DNA from: Stenotrophomonas sp. UBA2302
GTDB taxonomy: Bacteria > Pseudomonadota > Gammaproteobacteria > Xanthomonadales > Xanthomonadaceae
Direction of reading: 5' to 3'
Assembly: GCA_002345545.1 (NCBI GenBank)
Contig: DDVW01000053.1
Span: 147,036-196,435, forward strand
DNA length: 49,400 bases
In this document: piece after piece, positions 36,050-47,358 of the stretch
How positions within the stretch are numbered: the stretch's first letter is position 1
Layout: every line of letters begins with the position of its first letter
Position numbers and translations under genes: made by a program
Notes under the pieces: model-generated
What the model was told of the DNA's origin: nothing
What the model saw: only the letters and a program-made list of their open reading frames with translations
The model's database searches: none

Positions 36050-36682
36050 ATGAAAGTCGTCGAAGTCCGTCACCCTCTGGTCCAGCACAAGATCGGCCTG
36101 CTCCGCGATCCGGGCATGAGCACCAAGGATTTCCGCGAAGTGGTCAACGAGCTGGGCACGCTGCTGGCCTACGAGGCCACCGCCGATCTGCAGACCGAAA
36201 CCCACACCATCAAAGGCTGGGCCGGGCCGGTGCAGGTGCAGCGCATCGCCGGCGCCAAGATCACCGTGGTGCCGATCCTGCGGGCCGGACTGGGCATGCT
36301 GACCGGCGTGCTGTCGCTGATTCCCGCCGCCCGCGTGAGCGTGGTCGGCCTGCAGCGCAACGAGCAGACCCTGCAGCCGGTGCCCTACTTCGAGCGCCTG
36401 ACCGGCCGTCTGGAAGAGCGCGACACGCTGATCCTGGATCCGATGCTGGCCACCGGCGGCACGCTGATCGCCACCATCGACATGCTCAAGCGTGCCGGCG
36501 CACACCGTATCAAGGGCATCTTCTTGGTGGCCGCACCGGAGGGCATCAAGGCGGTTGAAGCCGCCCATCCGGATGTCGAGATCTACACCGCCGCCATCGA
36601 CGAGCGGCTCAACGACAAGGCCTATATCCTGCCCGGCCTGGGCGATGCCGGCGACCGCATCTTCGGCACGCGGGTCGGCTGA
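36050..36682 (+). CDS. upp: Uracil phosphoribosyltransferase
   Basis: A 210-residue pyrimidine-salvage enzyme forming UMP from uracil and PRPP. Motifs include [13 protein letters not shown], the PRPP loop [16 protein letters not shown], and the C-terminal [14 protein letters not shown]. Length is standard (E. coli Upp 208). It is divergent from the phytase-linked receptor, with 141 bases between. The TAAGAT hexamer upstream may be its -10. Confidence 0.97.
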   Translation: MKVVEVRHPLVQHKIGLLRDPGMSTKDFREVVNELGTLLAYEATADLQTETHTIKGWAGPVQVQRIAGAKITVVPILRAGLGMLTGVLSLIPAARVSVVGLQRNEQTLQPVPYFERLTGRLEERDTLILDPMLATGGTLIATIDMLKRAGAHRIKGIFLVAAPEGIKAVEAAHPDVEIYTAAIDERLNDKAYILPGLGDAGDRIFGTRVG

Positions 36683-36693
36683 GCCGCGGCAAC

Positions 36694-36713
36694 CCGGGCG
36701 CCAGTGCCCGGGG
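36694..36713. terminator. Hairpin between upp and the MBL-fold gene
   Basis: A stem CCCGGGC / GCCCGGG with a six-base loop separates the convergent genes. No T-run. Confidence 0.4.
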
Positions 36714-36739
36714 CCTTCCAACAGACGGAGTTGACTGGC

Positions 36740-37633
<894 letters not shown>

Positions 37634-37704
37634 GTGAAAAGTATCGCCCCTGCGGCGTTAAATATTCGCAAGCCGAAGGTGCCTGGATTTTGACGCTGGA
37701 AACA

Positions 37705-37733
37705 GCAGAGCCCCGCGTTCTGCGGGGCTCTGC
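37705..37733 (-). terminator. Hairpin after ggt
   Basis: A 12-bp perfect stem GCAGAGCCCCGC / GCGGGGCTCTGC with a five-base loop lies 28 bases beyond the ggt stop on the minus strand. The following TGTTTCC is weakly T-rich. Confidence 0.6.
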
Positions 37734-37761
37734 GGGTACGGCATGGGGCTGGAAAGCGCGC

Positions 37762-39498
37762 TCAGTTTTTCGCGCTGTCCACTGCCGCGCTGCCCACCGG
37801 GTTGCGTGGATCGGTGCCGCCGCTGAGGGTGTTGCTGCGACGGTCCCACTCCACCGTCTGCAGGTTGCCCCAGACATGGCTGGAGCCGCGCCCGCCGGCG
37901 GCGGTGTCGCCCGGCAGATCGACCTTGTGCCCCATCGCCTGCAGCTGCTTCGCGGTCTCGGCATCGAACGCACCGGATTCGGCGGAAATCTCGTCCGGCA
38001 GCCACTGGTGGTGATAGCGCGGCAATGCCGCCACCTGCTGCGCGCTCAGCCCGGCGTCGTAACCGAGGATGCCCAGCAGCACCATGGTGATGATGCGGCT
38101 GCCGCCCGGCGTGCCGATGACGATGACCTTGTCATCGTTCTCCATGAAGGTCGGCGTCATCGAGCTGAGCATGCGCTTGCCGGTCTTGGGCGCGTTGGCC
38201 TCGTAGCCCATCACGCCGAACGCATTCGGGGTGCCGGGCTTGAGCGCGAAGTCGTCCATCTCATTGTTCAGCAGCACGCCGGTGCCGGCGGGAATCAGTC
38301 CCGAGCCGTACAGCAGGTTGACCGTCTGCGTGCCACCGACGCGGTTGCCGTCACGATCGATGATCGAGAAATGCGTGGTTTCGTCATCCTCCAGCGGCGT
38401 CGGCTGGCCCGACAGAAGGTCACTCGGGGTGGCCTTCTCCGGATGGATGGTCGCGCGCAGGCCCTGTGCGTAGTCGCGGCTGGTCAGCACCTTCTGCGGG
38501 ATGTCGACGAAATCCGGGTCGCCGAGGAAGAACGTGCGGTCACGGTAGGCACGGCGCATCGCCTCCACCACCAGGTGGGTGCGGTGGGCCTCGTCCATCG
38601 ACTTCAGGTCCCAGCCTTCCAGCATCTGCAGCATCGAGGCCAGCGCGATACCGCCGGAGGACGGCGGCGAGGCGGTGGTGATCTTCCAGTCGCGGTAGTT
38701 GAACACGATCGGCTCGCGGGTCTTGACCGTGTAGCCGGCCAGTTCCTCGGCGGTCCAGCGGCCGCCGGCCTTCTTCACACCGGCCAGCAGCTTTTTGCCG
38801 GTCTCGCCGCGGTAGAAGCCGTCAAAGCCCTTCTCGGCCAGCAGCTGCAGGGTGCGGGCCAGCTCCGGTTGTTTGAAGAGATCGCCCTCGGCGATCGGGC
38901 GGCCATTGCGCAGATAGACCTCGCGGGTGCCGGGGTAACGCTCCATCACCTCGCGACGGGATTCATAACCACGCGCCATGCGCGCGTAGACCGGGAAGCC
39001 GTCGCGGGCGACGCGGATCGCCGGCGCCAGCGATTCGGTCAGCGGCAACCGGCCGTGATCGCGGGCAACCTGCACCAGCAGTGCCGGCAGGCCCGGAATA
39101 CCGGCCGACCACGGACCGTTGACCGAGCGGTCGCGGTCCAGTTCGCCGTTCTTGTCCAGGAACTGCTCCGGGGTGGCTGATTCGGGCGAGGTCTCGCGCG
39201 CATCCAGCATCACATCCTTGCCGGTGCTGGCATCGTGCAGCAGGAAAAACCCACCGCCCCCCAGGCCCGAGCTGATCGGTTCGACCACCGAAAGGGTCGA
39301 GGACACCGCCACCGCGGCATCGAACGCATTGCCTCCCTTGGCCAGGATTTCCATGCCGGCATCGGTAGCCAGCTTGTGGCCGCTGGCAATGGCCGCACCA
39401 TCAGGTTGGGTGGCCAGCACTGGCGGCTGCTGTGCTGCCAGTGCCAGCGATGGAAACACCAACGCGCACAGCAACAGGGAACGGGCAAAGGGTTTCAT
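37762..39498 (-). CDS. ggt: Gamma-glutamyltransferase
   Basis: A 578-residue periplasmic enzyme that cleaves glutathione and other gamma-glutamyl compounds, made as a self-processing precursor. It has a signal peptide (MKPFARSLLLCALVFPSLALA), the large-subunit motif GGNAFDAAVA, and the processing/catalytic site DDETTHFSI with Thr374 as the probable nucleophile, then SGLIPAGTGVLLNNEMDDF. Length matches E. coli Ggt (580). The start overlaps the ferredoxin stop (ATGA), so the two are translated together. Confidence 0.95.
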   Translation of the reverse strand: MKPFARSLLLCALVFPSLALAAQQPPVLATQPDGAAIASGHKLATDAGMEILAKGGNAFDAAVAVSSTLSVVEPISSGLGGGGFFLLHDASTGKDVMLDARETSPESATPEQFLDKNGELDRDRSVNGPWSAGIPGLPALLVQVARDHGRLPLTESLAPAIRVARDGFPVYARMARGYESRREVMERYPGTREVYLRNGRPIAEGDLFKQPELARTLQLLAEKGFDGFYRGETGKKLLAGVKKAGGRWTAEELAGYTVKTREPIVFNYRDWKITTASPPSSGGIALASMLQMLEGWDLKSMDEAHRTHLVVEAMRRAYRDRTFFLGDPDFVDIPQKVLTSRDYAQGLRATIHPEKATPSDLLSGQPTPLEDDETTHFSIIDRDGNRVGGTQTVNLLYGSGLIPAGTGVLLNNEMDDFALKPGTPNAFGVMGYEANAPKTGKRMLSSMTPTFMENDDKVIVIGTPGGSRIITMVLLGILGYDAGLSAQQVAALPRYHHQWLPDEISAESGAFDAETAKQLQAMGHKVDLPGDTAAGGRGSSHVWGNLQTVEWDRRSNTLSGGTDPRNPVGSAAVDSAKN

Positions 39499-39779
39499 GC
39501 CGTCGGATTCTCCGGTTCGTAAAGTTCAGGGTGATCGCGCTGCAGGCCATACAGTTTGGCCAGCAGCTGTTCGTGGGTTTCGACGATGTCCGGGTCCGGG
39601 TCGATGCACTCCACCGGACACACCACCACACACTGTGGCTCGTCGAAATGCCCCACGCATTCGGTGCAGCGGGCCGGGTCGATCACATAGATCGTCTCGC
39701 CCATGGAAATCGCCTTGTTCGGGCAGGCGGGCTCGCAGACGTCACAGTTGACGCAGAGCTCATTGATTATCAACGACAT
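39495..39779 (-). CDS. YfhL-type 2[4Fe-4S] ferredoxin
   Basis: A 94-residue iron-sulfur protein. The first cluster motif is CVNCDVCEPACP, and the second has the YfhL-type insertion (CTECVGHFDEPQCVVVCP). It carries electrons, but its partner is unknown here. The C-terminal tail is acidic. The start at 39779 (MSLIINELC) begins at the family N terminus. The frame upstream is unrelated. It overlaps ggt by four bases, an unusual pairing. Confidence 0.93.
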   Translation of the reverse strand: MSLIINELCVNCDVCEPACPNKAISMGETIYVIDPARCTECVGHFDEPQCVVVCPVECIDPDPDIVETHEQLLAKLYGLQRDHPELYEPENPTA

Positions 39780-39907
39780 GGCACTACTCCATGCCCGCGC
39801 CTGCCGGCGATGACCATCAGGCCAGGCCGCAACTGCTTGCCTGCGACGCGGCATTGCTGCCGGCCGCAACCGGGCACGCATTGCGCGTACCCGGCCTTGC
39901 ACGGGTA

Positions 39908-40399
39908 TTACTTGGCTTCAACGAAAATGTAATCGGCACCGGTCGGCTGCACGATGGTCTGCACACGGGCGTTGTCTGCGGCATCGCCGATGAACACCAC
40001 GCGCACGCCCTTCATCGAATCGGCCTGCACTTCCTTGAAGGCGGTGTCGATCATGTCGGCCATCTTGGCCGAAGCCGAGGAGCCGAAAGCCAGCATGTTG
40101 CCCGGCTGGATGCCGCGGCTGATGGCGACGGTGGCGCTTTCCACCTGCCGGCCGTACTTGGCCTCGAACTCCGGGTCGGACTCCGGCGGCAGGTAGTACA
40201 GGAACGGGCTGGCGGTGATATTGCCCATGTTCTGCACGGCCACGGCCTGCAGGTACTTCCTCCAGCCGGCATCGTCATCCTTGGCCGGAGCGACCAGCGC
40301 CTGCTGGGCGTCGGCAACCGGCGCGGCTTCTTCCTTTTTGCAGGCCGCGAAGGCCAGCACCAGCGAAGCGGCCAACATCACGCGCATCGTTTTCTTCAT
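39908..40399 (-). CDS. Lipoprotein of unknown function
   Basis: A 163-residue protein with a lipoprotein signal peptide (lipobox FAAC, Cys20) followed by KKEEAAPVADAQ. The mature part has a central segment GITASP-like in the order NMGNITASPFLYYLPP and a C-terminal GVRVVFIGDAADNARVQTIV resembling a nucleotide-binding strand, but no domain is recognised. It lies between coaD and the ferredoxin gene, 26 bases downstream of coaD and 128 upstream of the ferredoxin start. Confidence 0.75.
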   Translation of the reverse strand: MKKTMRVMLAASLVLAFAACKKEEAAPVADAQQALVAPAKDDDAGWRKYLQAVAVQNMGNITASPFLYYLPPESDPEFEAKYGRQVESATVAISRGIQPGNMLAFGSSASAKMADMIDTAFKEVQADSMKGVRVVFIGDAADNARVQTIVQPTGADYIFVEAK

Positions 40400-40425
40400 G
40401 GTGGTTCTCCCTTTAAAGGTGTTCG

Positions 40426-41570
<1,145 letters not shown>

Positions 41571-41680
41571 GCGCTCGCCAGCGGAGAAAACGGGCGGAAA
41601 ATCAGTGCCATCGGCGCAACCGGCCTTCAACGGAAAACAGGGCCGAATGATAAACCACCGGCAGGCCGGTCCACCCGAGC

Positions 41681-41706
41681 CTTGAAATCGGAACAATCAG
41701 CCATAC
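41681..41706 (+). promoter_or_regulatory. Candidate sigma-32 (RpoH) promoter of htpG
   Basis: CTTGAAA (41681-41687) is a perfect sigma-32 -35 element. It is followed 13 bases later by CCATAC (41701-41706), fitting the CCCCATNT -10 except for its first two bases. It is 57 bases before the htpG ATG. The gene is a known heat-shock gene. Confidence 0.65.
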
Positions 41707-41763
41707 CCGTGGAGACAGCCGCCGCATCCTCTCGCGGCACCTGTCATGGAGCACGTCCGACCG

Positions 41764-43668
41764 ATGAACGCAGAAACCCAGAAGGAAACCCTCGGCTTCC
41801 AGACCGAGGTGAAGCAGCTGCTGCAGCTGATGATCCATTCGCTGTACTCGAACAAGGAAATCTTCCTGCGCGAGCTGGTATCCAATGCCGCTGACGCCGC
41901 CGACAAGCTGCGTTTCGAAGCACTGACCCGGCCCGAGCTGCTGGAAGGTGGCGCGCCGCTGCGCATCCGCATCGAGGCCGACCCGGCCGCGCGCACCCTG
42001 ACCATCGATGACAACGGCATCGGTCTGAGCCGCGAGGAAGCCATCGCCCATCTGGGCACCATCGCCAAGTCCGGCACCGCCGAGTTCCTGAAGAACCTGT
42101 CCGGTGACCAGAAGAAGGACTCCAACCTGATCGGCCAGTTCGGCGTGGGCTTCTACTCGGCCTTCATCGTCGCCGACAAGGTGGACGTGTACAGCCGTCG
42201 TGCCGGCCTGCCGGCCAGTGAGGGCGTGCACTGGTCCTCGCGTGGCGAAGGCGAGTTCGAGGTCGCCACCATTGACAAGCCCGAGCGCGGCACCCGCATC
42301 GTGCTGCACCTGAAGGACGGCGAGGACAGCTACACCGATGGCTGGCAGCTGCGCAACCTGGTCAAGAAGTACTCCGACCACATCGGCCTGCCGATCGAGC
42401 TGCAGAAGGAACACCACGGCGAAGAGGCCGACAAGCCGGCCACGCCGGAGTGGGAAGCGGTCAACAAGGCCAGCGCGTTGTGGACCCGGGCCAAGTCCGA
42501 GATCAGCGACGCCGAATACCAGGAGTTCTACAAGCACATCGCCCATGACTTCACCGACCCGCTGGCGTGGAGCCACAACAAGGTCGAGGGCAAGCTGGAG
42601 TACACCTCGCTGCTGTACACCCCCGGCCGCGCGCCGTTCGACCTGTACCAGCGCGACGCCGCCAAGGGCCTGAAGCTCTACGTGCAGCGCGTTTTCATCA
42701 TGGACCAGGCCGAGCAGTTCCTGCCGCTGTACCTGCGCTTCATCAAGGGCGTGATCGACTCCAACGACCTGCCGTTGAATGTGTCGCGCGAGATCCTGCA
42801 GTCCGGCCCGGTGATCGACTCGATGAAGTCGGCCCTGACCAAGCGCTCGCTGGACATGCTGGAGAAGCTGGCCAAGGACCAGCCGGAGGAATACGCCGGC
42901 TTCTGGAAGAACTTCGGCCAGGTGCTGAAGGAAGGCCCGGCCGAGGATTTCAACAACCGCGAGAAGATCGCCGGCCTGCTGCGCTTCGCCTCCACCGTTG
43001 ATGCCAGCGGCGAGCAGAACGTGGCACTGGCCGATTACGTCAGCCGCATGATCGAAGGCCAGGACAAGCTCTATTACCTGACCGGCGAGAGCTACCAGCA
43101 GGTCAAGGACAGCCCGCACCTGGAGGTGTTCCGCAAGAAGGGCATCGAAGTGCTGCTGATGACCGACCGCATCGACGAGTGGCTGATGAGCTACCTCAAC
43201 GAGTTCGATGGCAAGTCGTTCGTGGACATCGCCCGAGGCGACCTGGACCTTGGCAAGCTGGAATCCGAGGAAGACAAGAAGGCGCAGGAAGAAGTCGCCA
43301 AGACCAAGGAAGGCCTGGCTACGCGCCTGAAGACCGCGTTGGCCGAGGAAGTGGCCGAAGTGCGCGTCTCGCACCGCCTGACCGATTCGCCGGCGATCCT
43401 GGCCATCGGCGAGCAGGATCTGGGCCTGCAGATGCGGCAGATCCTGGAAGCCAGCGGCCAGAAGGTGCCCGACAGCAAGCCGGTGTTCGAGTTCAACCCG
43501 GCCCACCCGCTGATCGAGAAGCTCGACGCGGAAGCCGATATGGACCGTTTCAACGACCTGGCCCACGTGCTGTTCGACCAGGCCGCACTGGCCGCCGGCG
43601 ACAGCCTCAAGGACCCGGCCGGTTACGTGCGTCGTTTGAACAAGCTGTTGCTGGAACTGTCGGCGTAA
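41764..43668 (+). CDS. htpG: Molecular chaperone HtpG (Hsp90)
   Basis: A 634-residue ATP-dependent chaperone. The N-terminal ATPase domain has [38 protein letters not shown] and [11 protein letters not shown]; the middle domain has [13 protein letters not shown] [11 protein letters not shown]; the C-terminal dimerisation domain ends [10 protein letters not shown]. Length is typical of HtpG (E. coli 624). The first in-frame ATG is six codons upstream; 41764 ([13 protein letters not shown]) fits homologues. A sigma-32-like promoter precedes it. Confidence 0.97.
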   Translation: MNAETQKETLGFQTEVKQLLQLMIHSLYSNKEIFLRELVSNAADAADKLRFEALTRPELLEGGAPLRIRIEADPAARTLTIDDNGIGLSREEAIAHLGTIAKSGTAEFLKNLSGDQKKDSNLIGQFGVGFYSAFIVADKVDVYSRRAGLPASEGVHWSSRGEGEFEVATIDKPERGTRIVLHLKDGEDSYTDGWQLRNLVKKYSDHIGLPIELQKEHHGEEADKPATPEWEAVNKASALWTRAKSEISDAEYQEFYKHIAHDFTDPLAWSHNKVEGKLEYTSLLYTPGRAPFDLYQRDAAKGLKLYVQRVFIMDQAEQFLPLYLRFIKGVIDSNDLPLNVSREILQSGPVIDSMKSALTKRSLDMLEKLAKDQPEEYAGFWKNFGQVLKEGPAEDFNNREKIAGLLRFASTVDASGEQNVALADYVSRMIEGQDKLYYLTGESYQQVKDSPHLEVFRKKGIEVLLMTDRIDEWLMSYLNEFDGKSFVDIARGDLDLGKLESEEDKKAQEEVAKTKEGLATRLKTALAEEVAEVRVSHRLTDSPAILAIGEQDLGLQMRQILEASGQKVPDSKPVFEFNPAHPLIEKLDAEADMDRFNDLAHVLFDQAALAAGDSLKDPAGYVRRLNKLLLELSA

Positions 43669-43691
43669 CCTCCGCCCGCGCAGCACCCCAC

Positions 43692-43722
43692 CGGAGCCGG
43701 CCCCGCGCCGGCTCCGCGTTTA
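43692..43722 (+). terminator. Terminator after htpG
   Basis: A stem CGGAGCCGGC / GCCGGCTCCG with a five-base loop lies 23 bases after the stop, followed by CGTTTAT. Short T-run, moderate strength. Confidence 0.6.
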
Positions 43723-43787
43723 TCCGCCACCGCGTCCCCATGGGTGCCGGTGGTAGCATATGCCTCTGATTTCAGGCCTTTTCCCTC

Positions 43788-45146
43788 ATGCTCAGCTTTT
43801 TCCGCCGCAAGAAGAACGACGACGCCCAACAGTCCGCAAAGCCGTCAACGCTGAGCACGGAGGAGCTGGCCGCGGCGTTCCCCAAGGCGCCGTCCGAAGC
43901 CTCGGCACCGGTCGATATCGCTGATGCCTTCACCGCTGATCCGGTAGTCGAGTCGCCGCTGGGCGAAACAGCAGCCCTCGAAACTCCGGTTGCTGCGCCC
44001 GTCACCGACACCGTAAAGGACCAAGCGCAGCCGGAGCCGGCCATCCGCGAAGCCGCGGTCATGCCGCGGACCACAGTAGAGGCCACTCCAGCGCCGCAGG
44101 CGGATGTTCCGGCGCAAACCATCGCGCCCTCGCCCGCCCCTGCAGTCACCACAACCGATCCGGCACCGGCAGCGCAAAGCGATGATGCCCTGATTCCCGC
44201 CAACGCCGCCCCGGCTGCCGCTTCCGGCAAGCTCGGCTGGCGCGAACGCCTGCGCAACAGTACCTTCGCGCGCAGCTTCGGCGGCCTGTTCTCGCGCAAC
44301 CCCAAGCTCGATGACGGCCTGCTCGACGAGATCGAGACCGCGCTGATCACCGCCGACGTGGGCGTGCCGGCCACCACCGCGCTGGTCGAAGACCTGCGCA
44401 AGCGCATGAAGTCGCGCGAATTCGCCGACGCCAACGCGCTGCTGGCCGCACTGCGCGCCGAGCTGATCGCGCTGCTGCAGCCGGTCGCCAAGCCACTGGT
44501 GATCGACACCAACGCAAAACCATTTGTGATCCTCACCGTCGGCGTCAACGGCGTCGGCAAGACCACCACCATCGGCAAGCTGGCCAAGCGCTTCAAGGAC
44601 CAGGGCCACAGCCTGATGCTTGCCGCCGGCGACACCTTCCGCGCCGCCGCCGTCGCCCAGCTGCAGATCTGGGGCGAGCGCAACGGCGTGGCCGTGGTCG
44701 CCCAGGGGCAGAACGCCGATGCCGCCTCGGTCGCCTTCGACGCGCTGCAGGCCGGCAAGGCGCGCGGCACCAGCATCCTCATCGCCGATACCGCCGGTCG
44801 CCTGCACACCCAGACCGGACTGATGAACGAGCTGAGCAAGATCCGCCGCGTGCTCGGCAAGATCGACGACACCGCGCCACACGAGGTGCTGATGGTGATC
44901 GACGGCACCACCGGCCAGAACGCGCTGTCGCAGTTGCGCCAGTTCCATGCCGCCGCCGGCGTCACCGGTCTGGTGGTGACCAAGCTGGACGGTACCGCCA
45001 AGGGCGGCGTGGTGTTCGCGCTGGCCCGCGAATTCGGCATTCCGATCCGTTTTGCCGGCATCGGCGAGCGTCCGGAAGACCTGCGCGTGTTCGACCCGGA
45101 AGCCTTCGTCGACGCCCTGCTGCCGGAGGCCTTGGGCGGCAACTGA
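43788..45146 (+). CDS. ftsY: Signal recognition particle receptor FtsY
   Basis: A 452-residue SRP receptor GTPase that delivers ribosome-nascent chains to the membrane. The N-terminal A domain (about 1-145) is acidic and Ala/Pro-rich, beginning MLSFFRRKK. The NG domain follows, with GTPase motifs G1 GVNGVGKTT, G3 DTAGR, and G4 TKLDGTAKGG. Its length is close to that of other Xanthomonadaceae FtsY. The start ATG at 43788 gives the basic N terminus typical of the family. Confidence 0.96.
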   Translation: MLSFFRRKKNDDAQQSAKPSTLSTEELAAAFPKAPSEASAPVDIADAFTADPVVESPLGETAALETPVAAPVTDTVKDQAQPEPAIREAAVMPRTTVEATPAPQADVPAQTIAPSPAPAVTTTDPAPAAQSDDALIPANAAPAAASGKLGWRERLRNSTFARSFGGLFSRNPKLDDGLLDEIETALITADVGVPATTALVEDLRKRMKSREFADANALLAALRAELIALLQPVAKPLVIDTNAKPFVILTVGVNGVGKTTTIGKLAKRFKDQGHSLMLAAGDTFRAAAVAQLQIWGERNGVAVVAQGQNADAASVAFDALQAGKARGTSILIADTAGRLHTQTGLMNELSKIRRVLGKIDDTAPHEVLMVIDGTTGQNALSQLRQFHAAAGVTGLVVTKLDGTAKGGVVFALAREFGIPIRFAGIGERPEDLRVFDPEAFVDALLPEALGGN

Positions 45147-45155
45147 CCTGAAGCT

Positions 45156-45278
45156 CCTCTCCCACCGGGAGAGGGGTTGGGGTGAGGGTAGGAAGGAGTG
45201 AAGCTCCCGCGTAGCAAAGCGATAGAAGCCGTCCCCTCATCCGCCCTTCGGAGTCCCTCCTCCCGCAGGGAGAAGGGA
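45156..45278. repeat. MITE-like palindromic intergenic repeat
   Basis: Two hairpins bracket about 120 bases. The left stem is CCTCTCCC / GGGAGAGG (45156-45174) followed by GGGTTGGGGTGAGGG. The right stem is TCCCTCCTCCC / GGGAGAAGGGA (45254-45278), preceded by CCCCTCATCCGCCC. Read in opposite directions the two ends are related, giving an inverted-repeat element. The CTCTCC...TGAGGG motif is a repeat I recall as common between genes in Xanthomonadaceae. It encodes no protein. Confidence 0.75.
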
Positions 45279-45309
45279 TGCGAGAACAACCGCCATCGCC
45301 TGCGAGCCC

Positions 45310-46365
45310 ATGCCCGACTTTCCCAGCCAACTCCTGACCTGGTTCGACCAGCACGGCCGCCACGACCTGCCGTGGCAGCACCCGCGCTCGCCGTACCGGG
45401 TGTGGCTGTCGGAGATCATGCTGCAGCAGACGCAGGTGGCCACGGTCATTCCGTATTTCCAGCGCTTCGTGAAGTCATTCCCGGTGCTGGCCGATCTGGC
45501 CGCCGCCGACAACGACGCGGTGATGGCGCATTGGGCCGGGCTGGGTTATTACGCCCGCGCCCGCAACCTGCATGCCGCCGCCAGGCAGTGTGTTGAACGG
45601 CACGACGGCGAGCTGCCGCGCGATTTCGATACGCTGCTGGCCCTGCCCGGCATCGGTCGCAGCACCGCCGGCGCGATCCTCAGCCAGGCGTGGAACGATC
45701 CCTTCCCGATTCTCGACGGCAACGTCAAACGGGTATTGACCCGCTTCCACGGCATTGCCGGCTTCCCCGGGCAGCCCGCCATCGAGAAACAGCTGTGGGC
45801 GCTGGCCGCCCAGCAGCTCGACCATGTCCCCGCCGGCCGCATGGCCGACTACACCCAGGCGCAGATGGATTTCGGCGCCACCTTGTGTACGCGCTCCAAA
45901 CCCGCCTGCATCCTGTGCCCGTTGCAGGACAACTGCGTTGCGCATGCGCAGGGACTGGTGGATTCATTGCCGACGCCCAGGCCCAGCAAGATCCTGCCCG
46001 AACGCGAGGCAACCGCGCTGCTGCTGGAAGACGCACAAGGCCACATCCTGCTGCACAAACGCCCGCCCACTGGCATCTGGGCCTCGCTGTGGACGCTGCC
46101 ACAGGCCGATACCGACAGTGCGATGCGAGAATGGTTCGCCGGCAACATCAGCGGCGACTATGACAGCGCCAGCGAGCTGCCACTGATCGTGCATACCTTC
46201 AGCCATTACCGGTTGCACCTGCAGCCGCTGCACCTGCGCAAGGCCGTACCGGCCGCCAGGGTTGGCGACAATGCCGACCTGCGCTGGTTTTCACCCGCCG
46301 AGCTGGCCGACATCGGCCTGCCCGCACCGATCCGCAAACTGCTAGAGCGCCACCCGGCGCACTGA
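45310..46365 (+). CDS. mutY: Adenine DNA glycosylase MutY
   Basis: A 351-residue base-excision repair enzyme that removes adenine opposite 8-oxoguanine. It has the catalytic Glu in [12 protein letters not shown], the HhH-GPD region [13 protein letters not shown] with Asp in [10 protein letters not shown], a 4Fe-4S cluster CxxxxxxCxxCxxxxxC ([17 protein letters not shown]), and a C-terminal NUDIX-like domain (about 230-345) for 8-oxoG recognition. The mutY-yggX pair is conserved in gammaproteobacteria. Confidence 0.96.
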   Translation: MPDFPSQLLTWFDQHGRHDLPWQHPRSPYRVWLSEIMLQQTQVATVIPYFQRFVKSFPVLADLAAADNDAVMAHWAGLGYYARARNLHAAARQCVERHDGELPRDFDTLLALPGIGRSTAGAILSQAWNDPFPILDGNVKRVLTRFHGIAGFPGQPAIEKQLWALAAQQLDHVPAGRMADYTQAQMDFGATLCTRSKPACILCPLQDNCVAHAQGLVDSLPTPRPSKILPEREATALLLEDAQGHILLHKRPPTGIWASLWTLPQADTDSAMREWFAGNISGDYDSASELPLIVHTFSHYRLHLQPLHLRKAVPAARVGDNADLRWFSPAELADIGLPAPIRKLLERHPAH

Positions 46366-46382
46366 TCCAACAGGAATACGCC

Positions 46383-46661
46383 ATGTCCCGCTCCGTCTTC
46401 TGCCAGTACGAACAACGCGAAACCGAAGGTCTGGATTTCGTTCCCTATCCCGGCGAACTGGGTCAACGCATCTTCGCCAATGTCGGCAAGCAGGCCTGGG
46501 CCGCGTGGCTGGCACACCAGACCATGCTGATCAACGAAAACCGGCTGTCGCCGCGCGATCCGAAACACCGCGCCTTCCTGGAAGAAGAGCTGGTCAAGTT
46601 CCTGTTCTCCGGCGGCGCCGAAAAACCGGCCGGCTACGTCGCCCCCGGATCCAACCCGTAA
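46383..46661 (+). CDS. yggX: Probable Fe(2+)-trafficking protein YggX
   Basis: A 92-residue protein protecting iron-sulfur proteins from oxidative damage. It has the start [19 protein letters not shown] with the conserved Cys, then [19 protein letters not shown] and [12 protein letters not shown]. It is 17 bases after mutY, an Fe-S enzyme, and is probably in the same transcript. Confidence 0.96.
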   Translation: MSRSVFCQYEQRETEGLDFVPYPGELGQRIFANVGKQAWAAWLAHQTMLINENRLSPRDPKHRAFLEEELVKFLFSGGAEKPAGYVAPGSNP

Positions 46662-46701
46662 GCGGCCACGTCACCAGACCGGTGGTGGATGCATGAACGA
46701 C

Positions 46702-46735
46702 AAAGCCCGCAATCACCTGGATTGCGGGCTTTTTG
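46702..46735 (+). terminator. Terminator of mutY-yggX
   Basis: A 13-bp perfect stem AAAGCCCGCAATC / GATTGCGGGCTTT (46702-46732) with a five-base loop is followed by TTG. It lies 40 bases beyond the yggX stop and before a convergent gene; the T-run is formed by the end of the stem. Confidence 0.8.
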
Positions 46736-46778
46736 TCTGGTTCTTGGCGGTTTGCGCCGCTCCTGTGCCACGCCGGGC

Positions 46779-47240
46779 TCAATCCGCCTCGCTGCCCTGC
46801 TCCGCTGCGCGCTCGGTGATCTTGGCTTCGCGCAATTCCTTCTCCGAAGCACGCAGCGCCTTCACGTCGAGCGGGCGGATGCTGTCGATCCGGCAGGGAA
46901 TATGCGGCCCGGGCCCGCTCCCGTGGACGATGACCCGGTCAAACCGCGCCGAGACACGGCCCATCATGTTGGTCACCGTGATCGCCGGCGCATAGGACAG
47001 GTCCAGACATGGCCCGCCCAGATCCAGCAGCCACGCCTGGTTGGGCCGGGTCCATACGGCCAGCGCACTGTCGCCCAGTTCCGTCCAGCCATTGAGACTG
47101 CCGAAATACTGGAAATCCTTCACCGGCTCTCCGGCATGGGCTTTGTACAGCTCCAGGCGCTCACCACTGGAGAGCTTTCCCGTCGTGGCACACCCCGCCA
47201 ACGCAGCGGCGGCGATCAACGCGACAAACAGATTTTTCAT
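46779..47240 (-). CDS. DUF6491-like lipoprotein
   Basis: A 153-residue protein with a lipoprotein signal (MKNLFVALIAAAALAGC, lipobox LAGC, Cys17). The mature part includes FQYFGSLNGWTELGDSALAVW and PCLDLSYAPAITVTN, a pattern I associate with DUF6491, a family of unknown function common in Xanthomonadaceae. The C-terminus is highly charged. It is monocistronic, convergent with yggX. The start at 47240 was chosen for the signal peptide. Confidence 0.7.
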   Translation of the reverse strand: MKNLFVALIAAAALAGCATTGKLSSGERLELYKAHAGEPVKDFQYFGSLNGWTELGDSALAVWTRPNQAWLLDLGGPCLDLSYAPAITVTNMMGRVSARFDRVIVHGSGPGPHIPCRIDSIRPLDVKALRASEKELREAKITERAAEQGSEAD

Positions 47241-47358
47241 GGCACAACTCCTTGCAACGGGCGGACAAATCCGGATGTATCCGTGACTCGGCAATCATCC
47301 GCCGCTGAAGAGGCCGTTTCCATCAATCCCGATTCCACCGTTCAGCAGGCGTGCCGGA

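Noticed and set aside
35909..36721. The N-terminal 270 codons of the long TonB-receptor frame, across upp
   Set aside because: The frame is open upstream of 35929 only by GC bias. It is antisense to upp, and the signal peptide marks the true start.
41602..43686. A 694-codon minus-strand frame opposite htpG
   Set aside because: Shadow of HtpG; no family features.
46779..46960. A second reading of the minus-strand lipoprotein end as an overlapping plus-strand gene
   Set aside because: The plus-strand frames (46689-47573 and neighbours) are Arg/Pro-rich shadows without a ribosome-binding site.
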